Shown piece after piece: positions 44,903 through 55,057 of a stretch of 64,000 nt of DNA (positions are counted from its first letter, which is position 1; every line of letters starts with the position of its first letter). The notes beneath the pieces are model-generated. The model did no database searches. It had not been told where the DNA came from and worked only from the letters and a program-made list of their open reading frames with translations. The position numbers and the translations under genes were made by a program. This DNA is from Liolophura sinensis (Eukaryota > Mollusca > Polyplacophora > Chitonida > Chitonidae), in contig NC_088305.1 of assembly GCF_032854445.1 (NCBI RefSeq), forward strand, positions 6,701,606 to 6,765,605, in the 5' to 3' direction.

Positions 44903-46815
44903 CTGAACAAAAAAGGAACTTCCCATGAGTTATTTTGCTTTCCAAACATACCAATATAGAACAAAGCGTGTGGCTGGTGGATAAATCTGGTCTGTGGACG
45001 TAATGAGCGTATACTAAACTGGATTAGGCATCAAAGTGCGCTTGTCGAACCCTGCACAGTCAACAGTAGCTTGATGGGGTCACTTGTTTTGATTTTTTCA
45101 CGGATTAGCCGTCTGTATTGAAGTTTGTTACATACCCTTTCCGCTTGCATTCTCAAAACGGCAAGGCAGCGACTGCCTAACACCCGTGAATATGACATTA
45201 CGCAACCTGCGCCAGCTCTTGAACATTCTGGGGCTGAAGTCTTAAGGCACGGAGACTTCGAGAAGCATCCTATGGAGTGTTCTCGATACTCCATGACGTC
45301 AATATCCGCATTTTGCAGGGAATTTCGTGTCAATTCTGTGTGGGGTGTATCATTGAAGAGCAATGAATGGCACCAGCTCCGGGCAAATGACCTGGTCATG
45401 ATTCATTCCCGCTTCACTGAAGTTTTCACGAATAGGGCAACACCGCATTACCTCTCTTGAGGAGACTTTCCCATTTAAGAGGTGCGTTTGTAGGAGTAAG
45501 CTTTGGTGAATTGGAACATCAGAAAATAGCTAATGGCTAGTGTCGAAGTTAAAGAGGCATAATCTGGTAGAAGATCTAGATTTAAGACAGTTTTGGATTT
45601 TGTAAGCCGGTTTGGAAGTCCAGGATAAACCTTATCCATTTTTTTTATCCATTCGGAGGTAATTCAAAAATCCTGACCCTAATTAAAATAAATACAACAG
45701 ACAGCTTTCGGGAAATCTGTCAAATGTTATACATGTATATTCTACCTTTAGGCTGAAAAAACATCGACTTCATTTGACACGTTCCTCCATTCCTGCGACT
45801 CTCAATGACTAATATCATGTTTTTTTTTTAAAATTCTATTGTCTACAAAATATTTGTGACTGTAGCGACATAACCTACATAAGGCATATTTAAATGGGCA
45901 AAGTCCCACCTCGTAGTTTCACGCCTCAAAATCTTGCGTTACGTAATAGTCACTGTGGTATAACAAGGGAGTTAATTCAGAGCAGGCCTATTACGAGAAG
46001 ACGTGAGCAAACGTTCCTGCAGAAAGCTCCCCAAACAATTACGCATAGTTCTTGTACGCAACACTGGTCGTGACGCTCACCGCTCCGACGCCACGTTCGC
46101 ACTCTTGCGTCAGCAAATCACAGCGTAAAATTTGATTTGTTCAATACCCCATTGCATTGTCTCTGGTTCCATTGCAGGTGAAATTGTGCCCGGCGTAGAC
46201 GTTAATTACGGCGTATCTATGTCAGTATCGGATCAACATGATGACCCCGGGGGCGAACATGGGCAGCGCGCAAGCGGTTTCGTGTGGTCTGGACAGTGTG
46301 TTACTACTTGACGTTGCGGTCGTAAAACGATTTCACAAATCACTTTTCCGAACTTGATTGTGCACGGTATGTCTCTTCACACGTGGTTGCCCTGACCTGG
46401 GGAGATCTGATGTCTTACCTGCTTAATGTAGGCGTGTTCTCCGGTTGTGAATCGTTCTACTGCATCTAATGGTACATGCAACAGCCACAGTAGACTTGCC
46501 AGACTGGAGCATGCCAACTGCACGTCTACGTTCAACATCTGTAAGGCGTGTCATGAGAATTGTTCATCATTCAAGGATTCCCAGCATGTTTTTTTCACCA
46601 GCAAATTTTGCACACGTCTTAGTCCTTGGCCATATGAAATTGTGGTCACGTGACGTCGCACAAACACAGTGAGGCGTTTTTACAAAAGAGCATGTACCCT
46701 GCATGGTTCGTCATAATTGCCATGATCGGATGAATCAGCTTAGACTTAGCAATTACGGTACTTGCCGATATTATATAATTAATTTCTCTACATGTGAATT
46801 TTTTGTTTTGTTCAG
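44903..46815 (-). mobile_element. Fossil Tc1/IS630-type DNA transposon with TIRs
   Basis: The left end on the + strand is CTGAACAAAAAAGGAACTTC preceded by TA (44901-44902). The right end read on the - strand is CTGAACAAAACAAAAAATTC followed by a matching CA(C/T)G(T/A)AG-like stretch, so the imperfect terminal inverted repeats are about 27 bp. Right-flank bases are CATA, so the TA target duplication is half preserved. Total 1.91 kb, a usual size for this group. Inside, the - strand carries a decayed transposase (45110-46554). The element is too damaged to be active. Confidence 0.85.
45110..46554 (-). pseudogene. Decayed Tc1/IS630-like transposase
   Basis: Read from 46554 downward, the first frame gives an N-terminal helix-turn-helix, TDVERRRAVGMLQSGKSTVA, followed after CSRTIH by a second-domain piece with LPRSGQPRV. 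Further in, broken frames give FHLQWNQRQ, ADARVRTWRRSGERH with QCCV (the VWRRxGER(Y/H)xxCCV region), then VWGAF (the MVWGG position). At 45337-45400 a frame gives NDTPHTELTRNSLQNADIDV, matching the second catalytic Asp region, and around 45200-45240 QNVQELAQVA matches the C-terminal helix. The first catalytic Asp block and the third acidic region are not readable. Many stops and frameshifts. Confidence 0.85.
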
Positions 46816-47081
46816 CATATTTCATTCTGATCATTTACAACTTTGGATAGCATATCTAGTTTTATCGGGATTTATTCTAACTGTTACGTAAGGCTTAAAT
46901 AACACTATATCATCATGACTTTAGCAGGATTAGGTAAAAAAATATGCTATGGTGTTAGTCTGCAATACACAAACCCGAGAAGGCAGCCTGACACCAATCG
47001 ATCAGACGGTTTGCTTACAGTTGTCTATATTGTCTATTCTCGTAATAAAATGTATTTGCAGTTAAACTATCGTCCGTGTAA

Positions 47082-47110
47082 AGTAAGTGAAATACGCCAA
47101 TAAATAAATA
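47082..47110 (+). repeat. SINE A tail remnant
   Basis: TAAGTGAAATACGCCAATAA ATAAATA: the last part of SINE A with an internal deletion. Confidence 0.5.
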
Positions 47111-47270
47111 TATTTAAAGATGACATTAATCATTGTGCTATGCAAATCGCAAACATTAAACAACTGGAACGCTCAACACGCACAACTGATCAGTATAGTG
47201 CATATAATTTTGCCATCCCCTAGTGATACATTGAGTAGATCAACATTTCACAAATTCACCGGTGAAATGT

Positions 47271-47501
47271 TCGCCAGTGTGGCGCAGTGACACAGGAGCC
47301 TCTCATCAATGCGGTCGCTGTGAGTCCAACTAATGCTGGCTCCCACATCGCTCATACGCGGGAAGGTCTACCAACAACCGGCGGATGGTTGTAATTTTAC
47401 CCCCAGAGCTCTGCCCTGTTTCCTCCCACCGTAATGCTGGCCGCCGCAGTATAAGTGAAATATTCTTGAGTACGGCGTAAAACACCACTCAAATAAATAA
47501 A
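47271..47501 (+). repeat. SINE A, nearly complete
   Basis: GGCGCAGTGACACAGGAGCC, TCATCAATGCGGTCGCTGTG, CGGCGGATGGTTGTAATTTT, TTTCCTCCCACCGTAATGCT, TATTCTTGAGTACGGCGTAA and a CAAATAAATAAA tail. Confidence 0.93.
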
Positions 47502-48989
47502 GTGAACCTACTAACACTAAACCTTAACAATAGGCTCCACAACAAAGATACAGGCAGTATACCTCACAACTGGGCAGGATAATTACTAACAGTCGCTTCT
47601 TCTATTAACCTCCTCCCAAGTCTCTGGTAAACACGCAATCGCATCTGAATTCCCCTAAAAATCAGAGCTTAGCCGTTGGGATAATTTCCCTGTCGCCGTA
47701 CACCACTGCGCAAGGAATTGATCTAAGTCAGTGTAATTATGTCGTAAAACTCCAATAAACTCACCAGGGGATAAGACATGCATAATTAAATTTAAAAACG
47801 GATAAATCTAACTGTGAAATATCGCTTTAACTAGGAATGTCGAGATGTGTTATAAAACCCTCTTGTCCCAAATTCTCTGCATTTACTAAGACGGACATCA
47901 GACAAAGGATCGAGAGAGTTTCGAAAATACCACCATTTCAAGTTGTAGTTTAAGCCATGGCTTACAATTCTAAAGAACGATGTGTAAAGCTATTAACTTT
48001 ACTTTTTCTATGTTGTCAAGACACGGATGCAATATTGCAGATATCAGCGTTACGCAATAATCAAAATTAATCCCAATCTTCTCTCCTTTTGAGGCTTTCG
48101 TGACAGTAAGATCCATCAATTCAGAGCAGTGATTGCCTTTCACCGGTGACACGTAAAACCATGAGCTCTACACATTGATATGTTGTACACCTGCATTTTT
48201 GCAAGGAAAATGCATCTAATGTACTTTTTTTCATTCATAGCGTTGAAACTTTAAAAGTTTGTGGTCGAAACTAAGACTTCATAGCCTCGGGTCACGTCAT
48301 AATTATTCCAAAACAGCTCTTGATCTCGGGCGACTTATCTAACATCATATCTGTATTTAATCAGTAACGTGTTCATGTATATATATATATATATATATAT
48401 ATACAATCTACTGCCTCTTAATAGACTGATGAGCCTGTTTTCTATTATACCGTCCGTTTAAGCCGACCTTTTATGGAAAAGATCCACAGATGTTCATGGC
48501 ACGTATGAGAAAAATTTAAGGAGTCAAACCTGAGGTAGTATGCACTGAATGACACGGTCATGTACTGGTTAATACATTTGATAGTTCCTGAATGCCTAGG
48601 AACCATTTATCGGCCGAATCGTTCACTAGACTGATGTTTAGAACGCTATTAGCGCTGCTATCATGCTAGGACTCTTATCCAGCCCTGATAGGAAAAGTGG
48701 CAAAAGTTGACTTGAAGGTGCGTCGTGTTGTAATGATTCGAGCGTACTACCGAAAAGGTCGATAACAACGCTGAGATCTGTACTGGCGATAGTAGTGGCG
48801 TCAAACAAAGGCTTTCATTAGACTGGGTATATCTGTGATAGCCAATACATAGTGTCTTTCCTTAGGTGTTTTGTGCTTCTCTATAAAAGCCCCTAACCTG
48901 GTGCAGGTTAATGGAATTCAGTAATACATCATTTTAGTCTTTAATAAACTTTTTACATCACTGCATTTTTTTTGCGTAATTCTGCATCG
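47502..48989. other. Unassigned DNA with a (TA)n microsatellite
   Basis: (TA)n lies at 48377-48403. A block CTCGGGTCACGTCATAATTA at 48287 is related to the ends of the possible MITE at 61227-61640. No gene is recognised. Confidence 0.5.
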
Positions 48990-49120
48990 TGCTAGAAGGT
49001 GTAAATTTGCTACTTATTACATATTCACATGATCATTCAAAATGAAACTTATCCGAGGTAATTTCACAAAAGGCTGTATTTCACCCGTTACCTGTGACTA
49101 ATTTGCCAGGCATGATACTG
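48990..49120 (-). repeat. Repeat D fragment, inverted
   Basis: On the + strand AGAAGGTGTAAATTTGC, ATCCGAGGTAATTTCACAAA, AGGCTGTATTTCACCCGTTA and TGTGACTAATTTGCCAGGCA are reverse complements of D blocks. Confidence 0.75.
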
Positions 49121-49574
49121 TATTTATTCTGCATTAATTTGCTATGCTGGAGTGTTTAATATCTGTGATACACCCATGTCACAGCCGATGTAAACGAATG
49201 AGGCATTATACGTTCGTGTGCCTTCTGACTTATAATGTTCTGTGTACAGTCGTTTTCCGTTCACTATCAAGACATTGTTACATGTATCATAAAATAATTT
49301 CTCCCACGATTTGCCTAAAGTGTTGCCCACATGGCACTAAGCCAAAATCATTCATTCATATTAAGAATTTAAACTTTCACGTAAACTGGATGACACATAA
49401 CTACTTCAGTCTATTTGTGTGTGTCGGTCAGTCAAATTGTGGACGTCCTGTGTTTTTAACTTGAGTTTTTAACATAATGAAGGACCTAAGTGCGAGCCAT
49501 CACAAAACACCAAGCAAACTGTCACCTAACGAAAATGGCTCAAGCACACCGACTAAATGCATACTAAACGTATT

Positions 49575-49594
49575 TTTCTTTTATGTCTTTCCAG
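49575..49594 (+). other. Candidate 3' splice site upstream of the GPCR
   Basis: TTTCTTTTATGTCTTTCCAG is a strong polypyrimidine tract ending in AG. It would make the open frame before 49595 intronic, with the bases after it forming 5' UTR or the end of a leader joined to an upstream exon not identified here. Confidence 0.6.
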
Positions 49595-49671
49595 GTTCCT
49601 TGATTTACAGAAGATGTCCTGAGTTGCTGAAGCCAGTTCTGGGATTTATCCCAGTGCGCCAGGCCGGAGGC

Positions 49672-50847
49672 ATGGGTCACTTCTACGTACCTAGAGATGA
49701 CTGTAGTTCCAATCGGACCGGGTCGGATTTACCTCTCAGTGAATTAACCAATCTCAGTCTCCTCGACTTTTACAATAGTTCGCTGGCCGCCCACGATGCC
49801 CCTTTTAACATCGGGCGTACGCTCAACATGATTCTGGCTGTGATGGGAATTCTGGCTAACATGGCCTCTTTGACGGCGATGTGTCACATTTCCGGCCCTC
49901 TCTCAGCCAATCAGCGTCTCATCATCAGTTTGCTCGTCTCGGATTTATTCGTCAGCACCACCATCCTCACTACGGTTATAAATAACGCGCTCTTCCCTTT
50001 TTTTCTGGGGCCGGGGAAAGATTACGGACAAAAGCTCTGTTTGTATACGGTATTGAAGGCGCTGGTAATGGCATCTCACACTATATCTCTTTTCAATCTG
50101 GTTCTGTTATCCTTAGATCACTTCCTGGCTATCAACAAACCTCTCCGGTATATTCAGTTGATGACGGGCAAGAGGGTTTCCTGTGGCATCGGTGCCGTTT
50201 GGATACTTGCAGCTTTTTGCGGCTTTTCCGATTTCCTGTTTCCCGGTCAGTTTTATCTGTATTGCGAGGGTATGGAGCTTGTGAATTTCTGCGAGGTGGG
50301 CTACTGTACGAAATACGAGACGGAATACCTTTTATTTCCTCTGGTTCACGTCTGTTTCATCATCATGGCCGTGTTCTACAGCCAGGTGTTTCACACGATA
50401 TATCAGTACCAGAAAATGGCAGGCCGTCACCAGAGACATATGCGGAGAAATATAAAAGGCCTGGTGACAACTCTGCTCATACTGGGGTCTTTTCTCGTCT
50501 GCTGGTTGCCTCACTGTATCTTCGAGGCGTATATTTTGGTCAAGTCACAAATAGATCACATGGGAGTTATGGCGCAGTACAAACTCGTCATGCACGTGGA
50601 CTATTACCTGTATTCGCTTTGGTTGGCCAATTCTGTGTGCGACCCAATCATTTATGCTGTGCGCATGCGCGAAATTAAGAACGGATATTATCGTATGGTT
50701 AGGTGCAATCGCCGGGACAGCTCGGCGGTGAGTTCCCCGCGTTTATGCTCAGCCTCCTACTACCGCAGGTCTGTCACCAACACATCAGCCGTGGAAAATA
50801 TGGAGCTTAAGTCACAAAGCCATTTCTCGACAAATAATTCGGTCTAG
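49672..50847 (+). CDS. Orphan rhodopsin-class (class A) G protein-coupled receptor
   Basis: A predicted plasma-membrane receptor that would couple an extracellular ligand to heterotrimeric G proteins. The open frame starts at 49477 (456 codons). I prefer the ATG at 49672 (391 residues) because the upstream codons include a polypyrimidine tract read as VFFFYVF and end at a splice-acceptor-like AG, while 49672 has G at -3 and +4. In long-frame numbering: N-glycosylation sites at N79, N92 and N100; TM1 with GILANMASL; TM2 with LLVSDLF (D156); C188 at the top of TM3; DHF (214-216) in place of DRY; W242 in TM4; cysteines C263, C272 and C277 in extracellular loop 2; TM5 ending FYSQVF; CWLP (342-345) in TM6; NSVCDPIIY (385-393) in TM7; then helix 8 and a palmitoylation-type C410. 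All key class A positions except DRY are present and nothing is broken. The DPIIYA pattern recalls the MECA/melanocortin-like cluster, but the ligand cannot be named. Coding region is intronless. Confidence 0.93.
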   Translation: MGHFYVPRDDCSSNRTGSDLPLSELTNLSLLDFYNSSLAAHDAPFNIGRTLNMILAVMGILANMASLTAMCHISGPLSANQRLIISLLVSDLFVSTTILTTVINNALFPFFLGPGKDYGQKLCLYTVLKALVMASHTISLFNLVLLSLDHFLAINKPLRYIQLMTGKRVSCGIGAVWILAAFCGFSDFLFPGQFYLYCEGMELVNFCEVGYCTKYETEYLLFPLVHVCFIIMAVFYSQVFHTIYQYQKMAGRHQRHMRRNIKGLVTTLLILGSFLVCWLPHCIFEAYILVKSQIDHMGVMAQYKLVMHVDYYLYSLWLANSVCDPIIYAVRMREIKNGYYRMVRCNRRDSSAVSSPRLCSASYYRRSVTNTSAVENMELKSQSHFSTNNSV

Positions 50848-51116
50848 ATATCCCAGAATGATATTTGCTTGTTCATTGTTAAGCATACTGTTATCAAGAT
50901 GATTTCATTTTTATGAGTTCGACATACATTGCTTTGTTTGCGAACATGACTTATATCAACCAACGCGCCTCTCCTAAACTTAGACTGATGCGTCAATTCA
51001 TCAGGGAGACAAAAGTTCTGCTGTCGATCTGGAATCAAGACATAACCGATGGACTTCACTTATTACGTTTTGCTTTCGGTTTGTAGACTAACAGATCACT
51101 GCCATTCGAAGACTAA

Positions 51117-51122
51117 AATAAA
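51117..51122 (+). terminator. Candidate poly(A) signal for the GPCR gene
   Basis: AATAAA about 270 bp after the receptor stop codon, followed by AAAAGGTGTTTC. It is the first canonical hexamer downstream that I noticed, and suggests a short 3' UTR. Confidence 0.45.
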
Positions 51123-51184
51123 AAAAGGTGTTTCAGTCCAGCACTGAAGACTCCATCATTCATTACGGGCATATTCAACTTAAG

Positions 51185-51564
51185 AGTGAATGAGTGAGTG
51201 AGTCAGTGCTTGGGATTTAATGTCGTGCTTAACATTTTTTAAGTCGTATGACGACGAAGGAATCCTTGGAGTGTATGTAATGTGCCTCCTTGTTGCAGGA
51301 CGGATTTCCACCCGATTTCCACCGCTCTTTTATCTAGTGCTGCTTCACTAAGACGCCTTACCGAAGTCAAGTAAATGGCCCCACCCGAGCCATTATACTG
51401 ATACGGGTCAACAAGTCGTTGCACTATCCCCTCCATATTGAACGCCAAGAGAGAAAGTTACATCTTCCTCTTTTAAGTTCTTAGGTATGACTCCACCCAG
51501 GGTTGGTCCTGGATCTACCGCTCCCGAAGCGGACGCTCTACAAACTGTGCTATCGGGGTCGGTA
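51185..51564 (-). repeat. SINE B, full-length, inverted
   Basis: GAGTGAATGAGTGAGTGAGT tail, GCTTGGGATTTAATGTCGTG, TATGACGACGAAGGAATCCT, CTCCTTGTTGCAGGACGG, ACTGATACGGGTCAACAAG and a tRNA-like head AACTGTGCTATCGGGGTCGG. It carries a short internal duplication of GATTTCCACC near 51303-51320. It lies just past the GPCR 3' end. Confidence 0.93.
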
Positions 51565-51942
51565 CTTAAGTATGGTGTGGTGTGCTCAAATGGAGTTCTC
51601 TGTAATGTTAGTTATAATAAGAAGGTGTGTCAGACACATGGTGAAAGTCTCGTTGTTTTCTCTTTTCTGGAACTCTGTGCCGTGTTCGCTACACACATAA
51701 GACCCGGCTGCTGTCATGTAAATTAAAAAACAAATTGCATGTACGATATAAAATTCAGCCCCCAGTTAATAATATATAACTAAGAGATGCCCATTTTCAA
51801 TAGGTAAGTCAGTGTTTGGATGTATCTTATAAGCTAAAGCCTGAAAATATAAATATAAAGGCACAGCACTAATACCTAGCTGATTTTCAAACTCAGCCAA
51901 TAGCCATATAAAGAACGAGGGTTGTGGGAAACCCAACAGCTC
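51565..51942. other. Unassigned DNA
   Basis: Nothing recognised. Confidence 0.45.
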
Positions 51943-52092
51943 AAATCTTACCCATGCTGGCTTTTTCTCCGGCCGTATGTAGGAAGGTCTTCCAGCGGAT
52001 GGTCATGTGTTTCCTCCCACCATAATTCTGGCCGTCGTCGTCTAAGAGAAATATTCTTGAATGTTTCTTGATAACACCAATCAAATAAATAA
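51943..52092 (+). repeat. SINE A fragment
   Basis: CCATGCTGGCTTTTTCTCCG, GCCGTATGTAGGAAGGTCTT, TTTCCTCCCACCATAATTCT, GTCGTCGTCTAAGAGAAATA and CACCAATCAAATAAATAA. Confidence 0.9.
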
Positions 52093-53276
52093 CAAAACCT
52101 TACTCAACTGACCAAAACAGAAAAAGCTCACTGGGACACCGACGACACCACCACTAACACCAACACCACTTTCCACACACACTCACAATACCTCGCCTTA
52201 CTTCGCAACGGCGAGCTAATAATAACGACTGGAAATTGTGATTTGTTTCTTTGATGGTGTATGAAAGGATGGTACACAGTTTTATTTCGTCAGTGTTATA
52301 ATTGACGACAGGAGGCGTGGAATTTGCTTTACACGAACAGTTAGAATAAAATCTTAACTCAGGGAACCTGTCAAGAGCTCCTTGAGCTCATTGTATAAGA
52401 GAAAAAGTATTCTAAGAACATTTTCCTCACAATGTGATGTGCAACATGCCAAGATGTAGACCTTGTATTAAGTGGCATGGACGAAAAACATTATTGGTAG
52501 TGAGCATGAGTGATTTTGGATATAGGCGACATGTTAAAAGAAATATTCTCCAAGTAAAAGAAGTAAAATAATATTCTCCAAGTTGTTTTGCTCCGTGAAC
52601 ATGCTGAGAGCAGTCCACGTGAGATAGTAGAATGAAAGAAATTGGGCTATACACAAAACACATCCTGGTTTCTGGTCCTTGTTTCGCATTTGTTTGTGGT
52701 AGCCAGGCCTGGCAACCGGGATGAGCATAACACTGGTCGATGCACGCCAATACAACACCTATTTCTGGACAGAGTGCGCATTTTTCTGAACTCAGTTTTG
52801 CCTTATTTCGGGCCGAGATATTTCTAGTAAAGCATTTCTTATTTTTGATGATCAAATAATGGGGCAAAATTAACGTAGAAGGAAATGGGATTACCATGAT
52901 ATGTACCCACTATGACCCACAAATTTGCGCCAGTTAAAATAAAATTGCTCTACATCAAAGAAAACTGAATGTGCGAGAGAAGACCTTTGAAACTAGAGCC
53001 CCTATGCGGATCAACTGTATGGGGTTACCGGTATCGCCAGAAAACCAAGATAATGTATATGCATTTTCCATGTTTTCTGATAAAGTGGTATGGTTTAATG
53101 GTGGTAAGATATGTAATGTTGGAACCATCTTCTCTATACGAATCAAACTACTAATGTTTTCGACATAAATACTGATTGTGGATTACCAGAGGAATATTCT
53201 TGCAGATGCCAATGATTGTGTAATAGGGAGGTTTTATTTAACACGTCAATCCTTAAGAACCCACAATTGTTTGTAG
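52093..53276. other. Unassigned DNA with a short repeat D piece
   Basis: AATTTGCTTTACACGAACAG, TTAGAATAAAATCTTAACTC at about 52320-52365 resembles an inverted D block. The 156-codon - strand frame at 52427-52897 has no recognisable domain; it is the longest non-repeat frame without homology, and I do not call it a gene. Confidence 0.4.
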
Positions 53277-53425
53277 AGCCCGGGGGTAACCCACAACCAT
53301 CCGCTGGCACACCTACTCACGTACGGCCGAAGAGGAAGCCAACATGAGGCGACCGCATTAGTGAGCGGCTTCTGACTCATTACGCCACGCTGGCACGCTA
53401 ACCATTTTCATCATGGAGGCCCCCG
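53277..53425 (-). repeat. SINE A 5' half, inverted
   Basis: CGGGGGTAACCCACAACCAT, CGTACGGCCGAAGAGGAAGC, AACATGAGGCGACCGCATTA, TCATTACGCCACGCTGGCAC and ATGGAGGCCCCCG, the reverse complement of the tRNA-like head. The 3' half is missing. Confidence 0.9.
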
Positions 53426-53504
53426 AGAAATTCTACTTAGTCAACAACGAGACATCGTGTATAAAGTGGAACTTAAGGAGGCATTGTTGTCTGGAGTTAA
53501 TGTA

Positions 53505-53645
53505 TCAGTGCGTCGAAACAGACATTCGTATACCAGCCGTCAACCAATAAGGACGTTCCGGGTCAATAATCGCCAGGCCAATTCCCCAAAATGACGTTTA
53601 CCACAAAATTACCAAAGAGCCCAGAAAGTATTCAAAGCAAGAAAA
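53505..53645 (-). repeat. Dispersed repeat E, inverted
   Basis: GTCGAAACAGACATTCGTAT, ACCAGCCGTCAACCAATAAG, GGTCAATAATCGCCAGGCCA and AAATTACCAAAGAGCCCAGA are reverse complements of E blocks. Confidence 0.75.
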
Positions 53646-53694
53646 CAGGATTCACTGTAGCTGTGATCCGTTTTCGTGAACGGCTAAACAACTG

Positions 53695-53835
53695 TTCAAT
53701 GTAAATGCCTAGATAGTAGTCAATTACACGCCCCCTGGCACCTAGGTTTTAGCAGAATTAAGCCAAAAAATGCAGCGATGTTCATTACAACTTATTACAA
53801 GTCACTGGTCTAGAAGAACTCAAAAAGTATACGGG
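53695..53835 (+). repeat. Repeat D 3' half
   Basis: GTTCAATGTAAATGCCTAGA, TTTTAGCAGAATTAAGCC, TGCAGCGATGTTCATTACAA, CTTATTACAAGTCACTGGTC and TAGAAGAACTCAAA. Confidence 0.8.
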
Positions 53836-54080
53836 TAATATTAAGCCTCAGGGTTGTAACTACCATCATATAATTTCTACCAATTTGCCACTGCCAAATG
53901 TCACGTTCATTAACCCGTGATTTTGGAGAGTAATTCCTGTTGAGTAACCTCTTATGTCACATAAACAAGAAGCAGATAAAAAATTAGACGTCAGCAAACC
54001 GGAAGCCGTGAGACACTGCCTGGAAGATGTTCCATTACAGAATAAGTTGTCCCAATGGAAGATTGTTCTACTTGTCAGCA

Positions 54081-54280
54081 ATAAGTCTATTGCTGGTGCA
54101 GTAAGACCATTGCTGGTGCGGTAAGTTTATTGCTGGTGCAGTAAGTCTATTGCTGGTGCAGTAAGTTTATTGCTGGTGCAATAAGTCTATTGTTGGTGCA
54201 GTAAGTCTATTGATGGTGCAATAAATCTATTGTTGGTGCAGTAAGTCTATTGCTGGTGCAATAAGCCTATGACTGGTGCA
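54081..54280. repeat. 20-bp minisatellite, ten copies
   Basis: Ten consecutive units of the form GTAAGTCTATTGCTGGTGCA with one to three substitutions each and no length change. The young, gap-free array makes it a candidate length-polymorphic marker. Confidence 0.97.
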
Positions 54281-54584
54281 AAGTGCAAGAATATTTATCT
54301 CTAAATCTTTATCCGATGTTCTCCACATTATCAGCTGATCAAAGGTTTAATTTTTTTTTTGCCGCGGATGCAGCCACACCTTTCATACTGTTTTATCCCA
54401 ACGTTTTGTGTCTTGGCTGTACGCGTGTAATCATATTGTAAGAATATGATAGCATGTCTTTGATTATACACCACAAGATTGAAAGGAATTTAATCTGGAA
54501 GAGTGTTTCTGTGTATTCTACTGTTTACTATTATCTATGGCTTAAAGGATTCAGGTGCCCAAACATTATAATACAATTACAGAA

Positions 54585-54975
54585 AAGAGAAAAAAACCAG
54601 AGCATTGAGGACAATGAGATAGATGGCAATTGGTCACAGACGTAAGCAGCCTCTTGTCAGTTGATCTTAGTAACGGTTTATTCTAATTCATGAATTATAA
54701 ACTATTCATCTAAATGGCTAGGTACTCACAAATTGCATGCCCTCTAGCCCCATGGGTAAAGCAGAATTAGATTTTAGAAATGCAGGGATGTTATTTGCAA
54801 TTTATTGGACGTCACGGGTCTACAATTGCTCAAAGAGCAAAGAGGGGGGATATAAGTTACTATCATTCGAGCATGTACATGAATAATTAGAATGAAGCCC
54901 TAATCGAGGTTAATTGACATTAGAAAGGATTTCACCGTTTAACTGTGACCATTTGCCAACTGCCATACTATTGAC
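54585..54975. repeat. Repeat D followed by inverted D 5' end
   Basis: A + strand D copy (AAAAAACCAGAGCATTGAGG, GGCAATTGGTCACAGACGTA, CCTCTTGTCAG, GTTTATTCTAATTCATG, TTGCAATTTATTGGACGTCA) is followed at 54860-54975 by an inverted D 5' end (ATAATTAGAATGAAGCCCTA, ATCGAGGTTAATTGACATT, TTTCACCGTTTAACTGTGAC, CATTTGCCAACTGCCATACT). The first and last ~100 bp are therefore inverted repeats of each other, a foldback arrangement. Confidence 0.75.
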
Positions 54976-55027
54976 AAGGCTTTTATTTTACACCCCATAC
55001 TGTAGTCTTTGATATCAGCAATCATCC

Positions 55028-55057
55028 CGTGAGTCATATCGATGTATATGACTCACG
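55028..55057. other. Perfect 12-bp hairpin
   Basis: CGTGAGTCATAT at 55028-55039 and ATATGACTCACG at 55046-55057 with a 6-base loop. The arms include TGAGTCA and TGACTCA, which are AP-1-type half-sites. It is not followed by a T-run and no gene is nearby. Confidence 0.9.

Noticed and set aside
45125-45460. 111-codon + strand frame
   Set aside because: It lies antisense to the decayed Tc1/IS630 transposase, which explains the region better.
50199-50678. 159-codon + frame inside the receptor
   Set aside because: It is an out-of-frame shadow of the GPCR coding sequence, with no independent homology.
52427-52897. 156-codon - strand frame
   Set aside because: No recognisable domain or signal; frames of 100-150 codons are expected a few times by chance in 64 kb of this composition.
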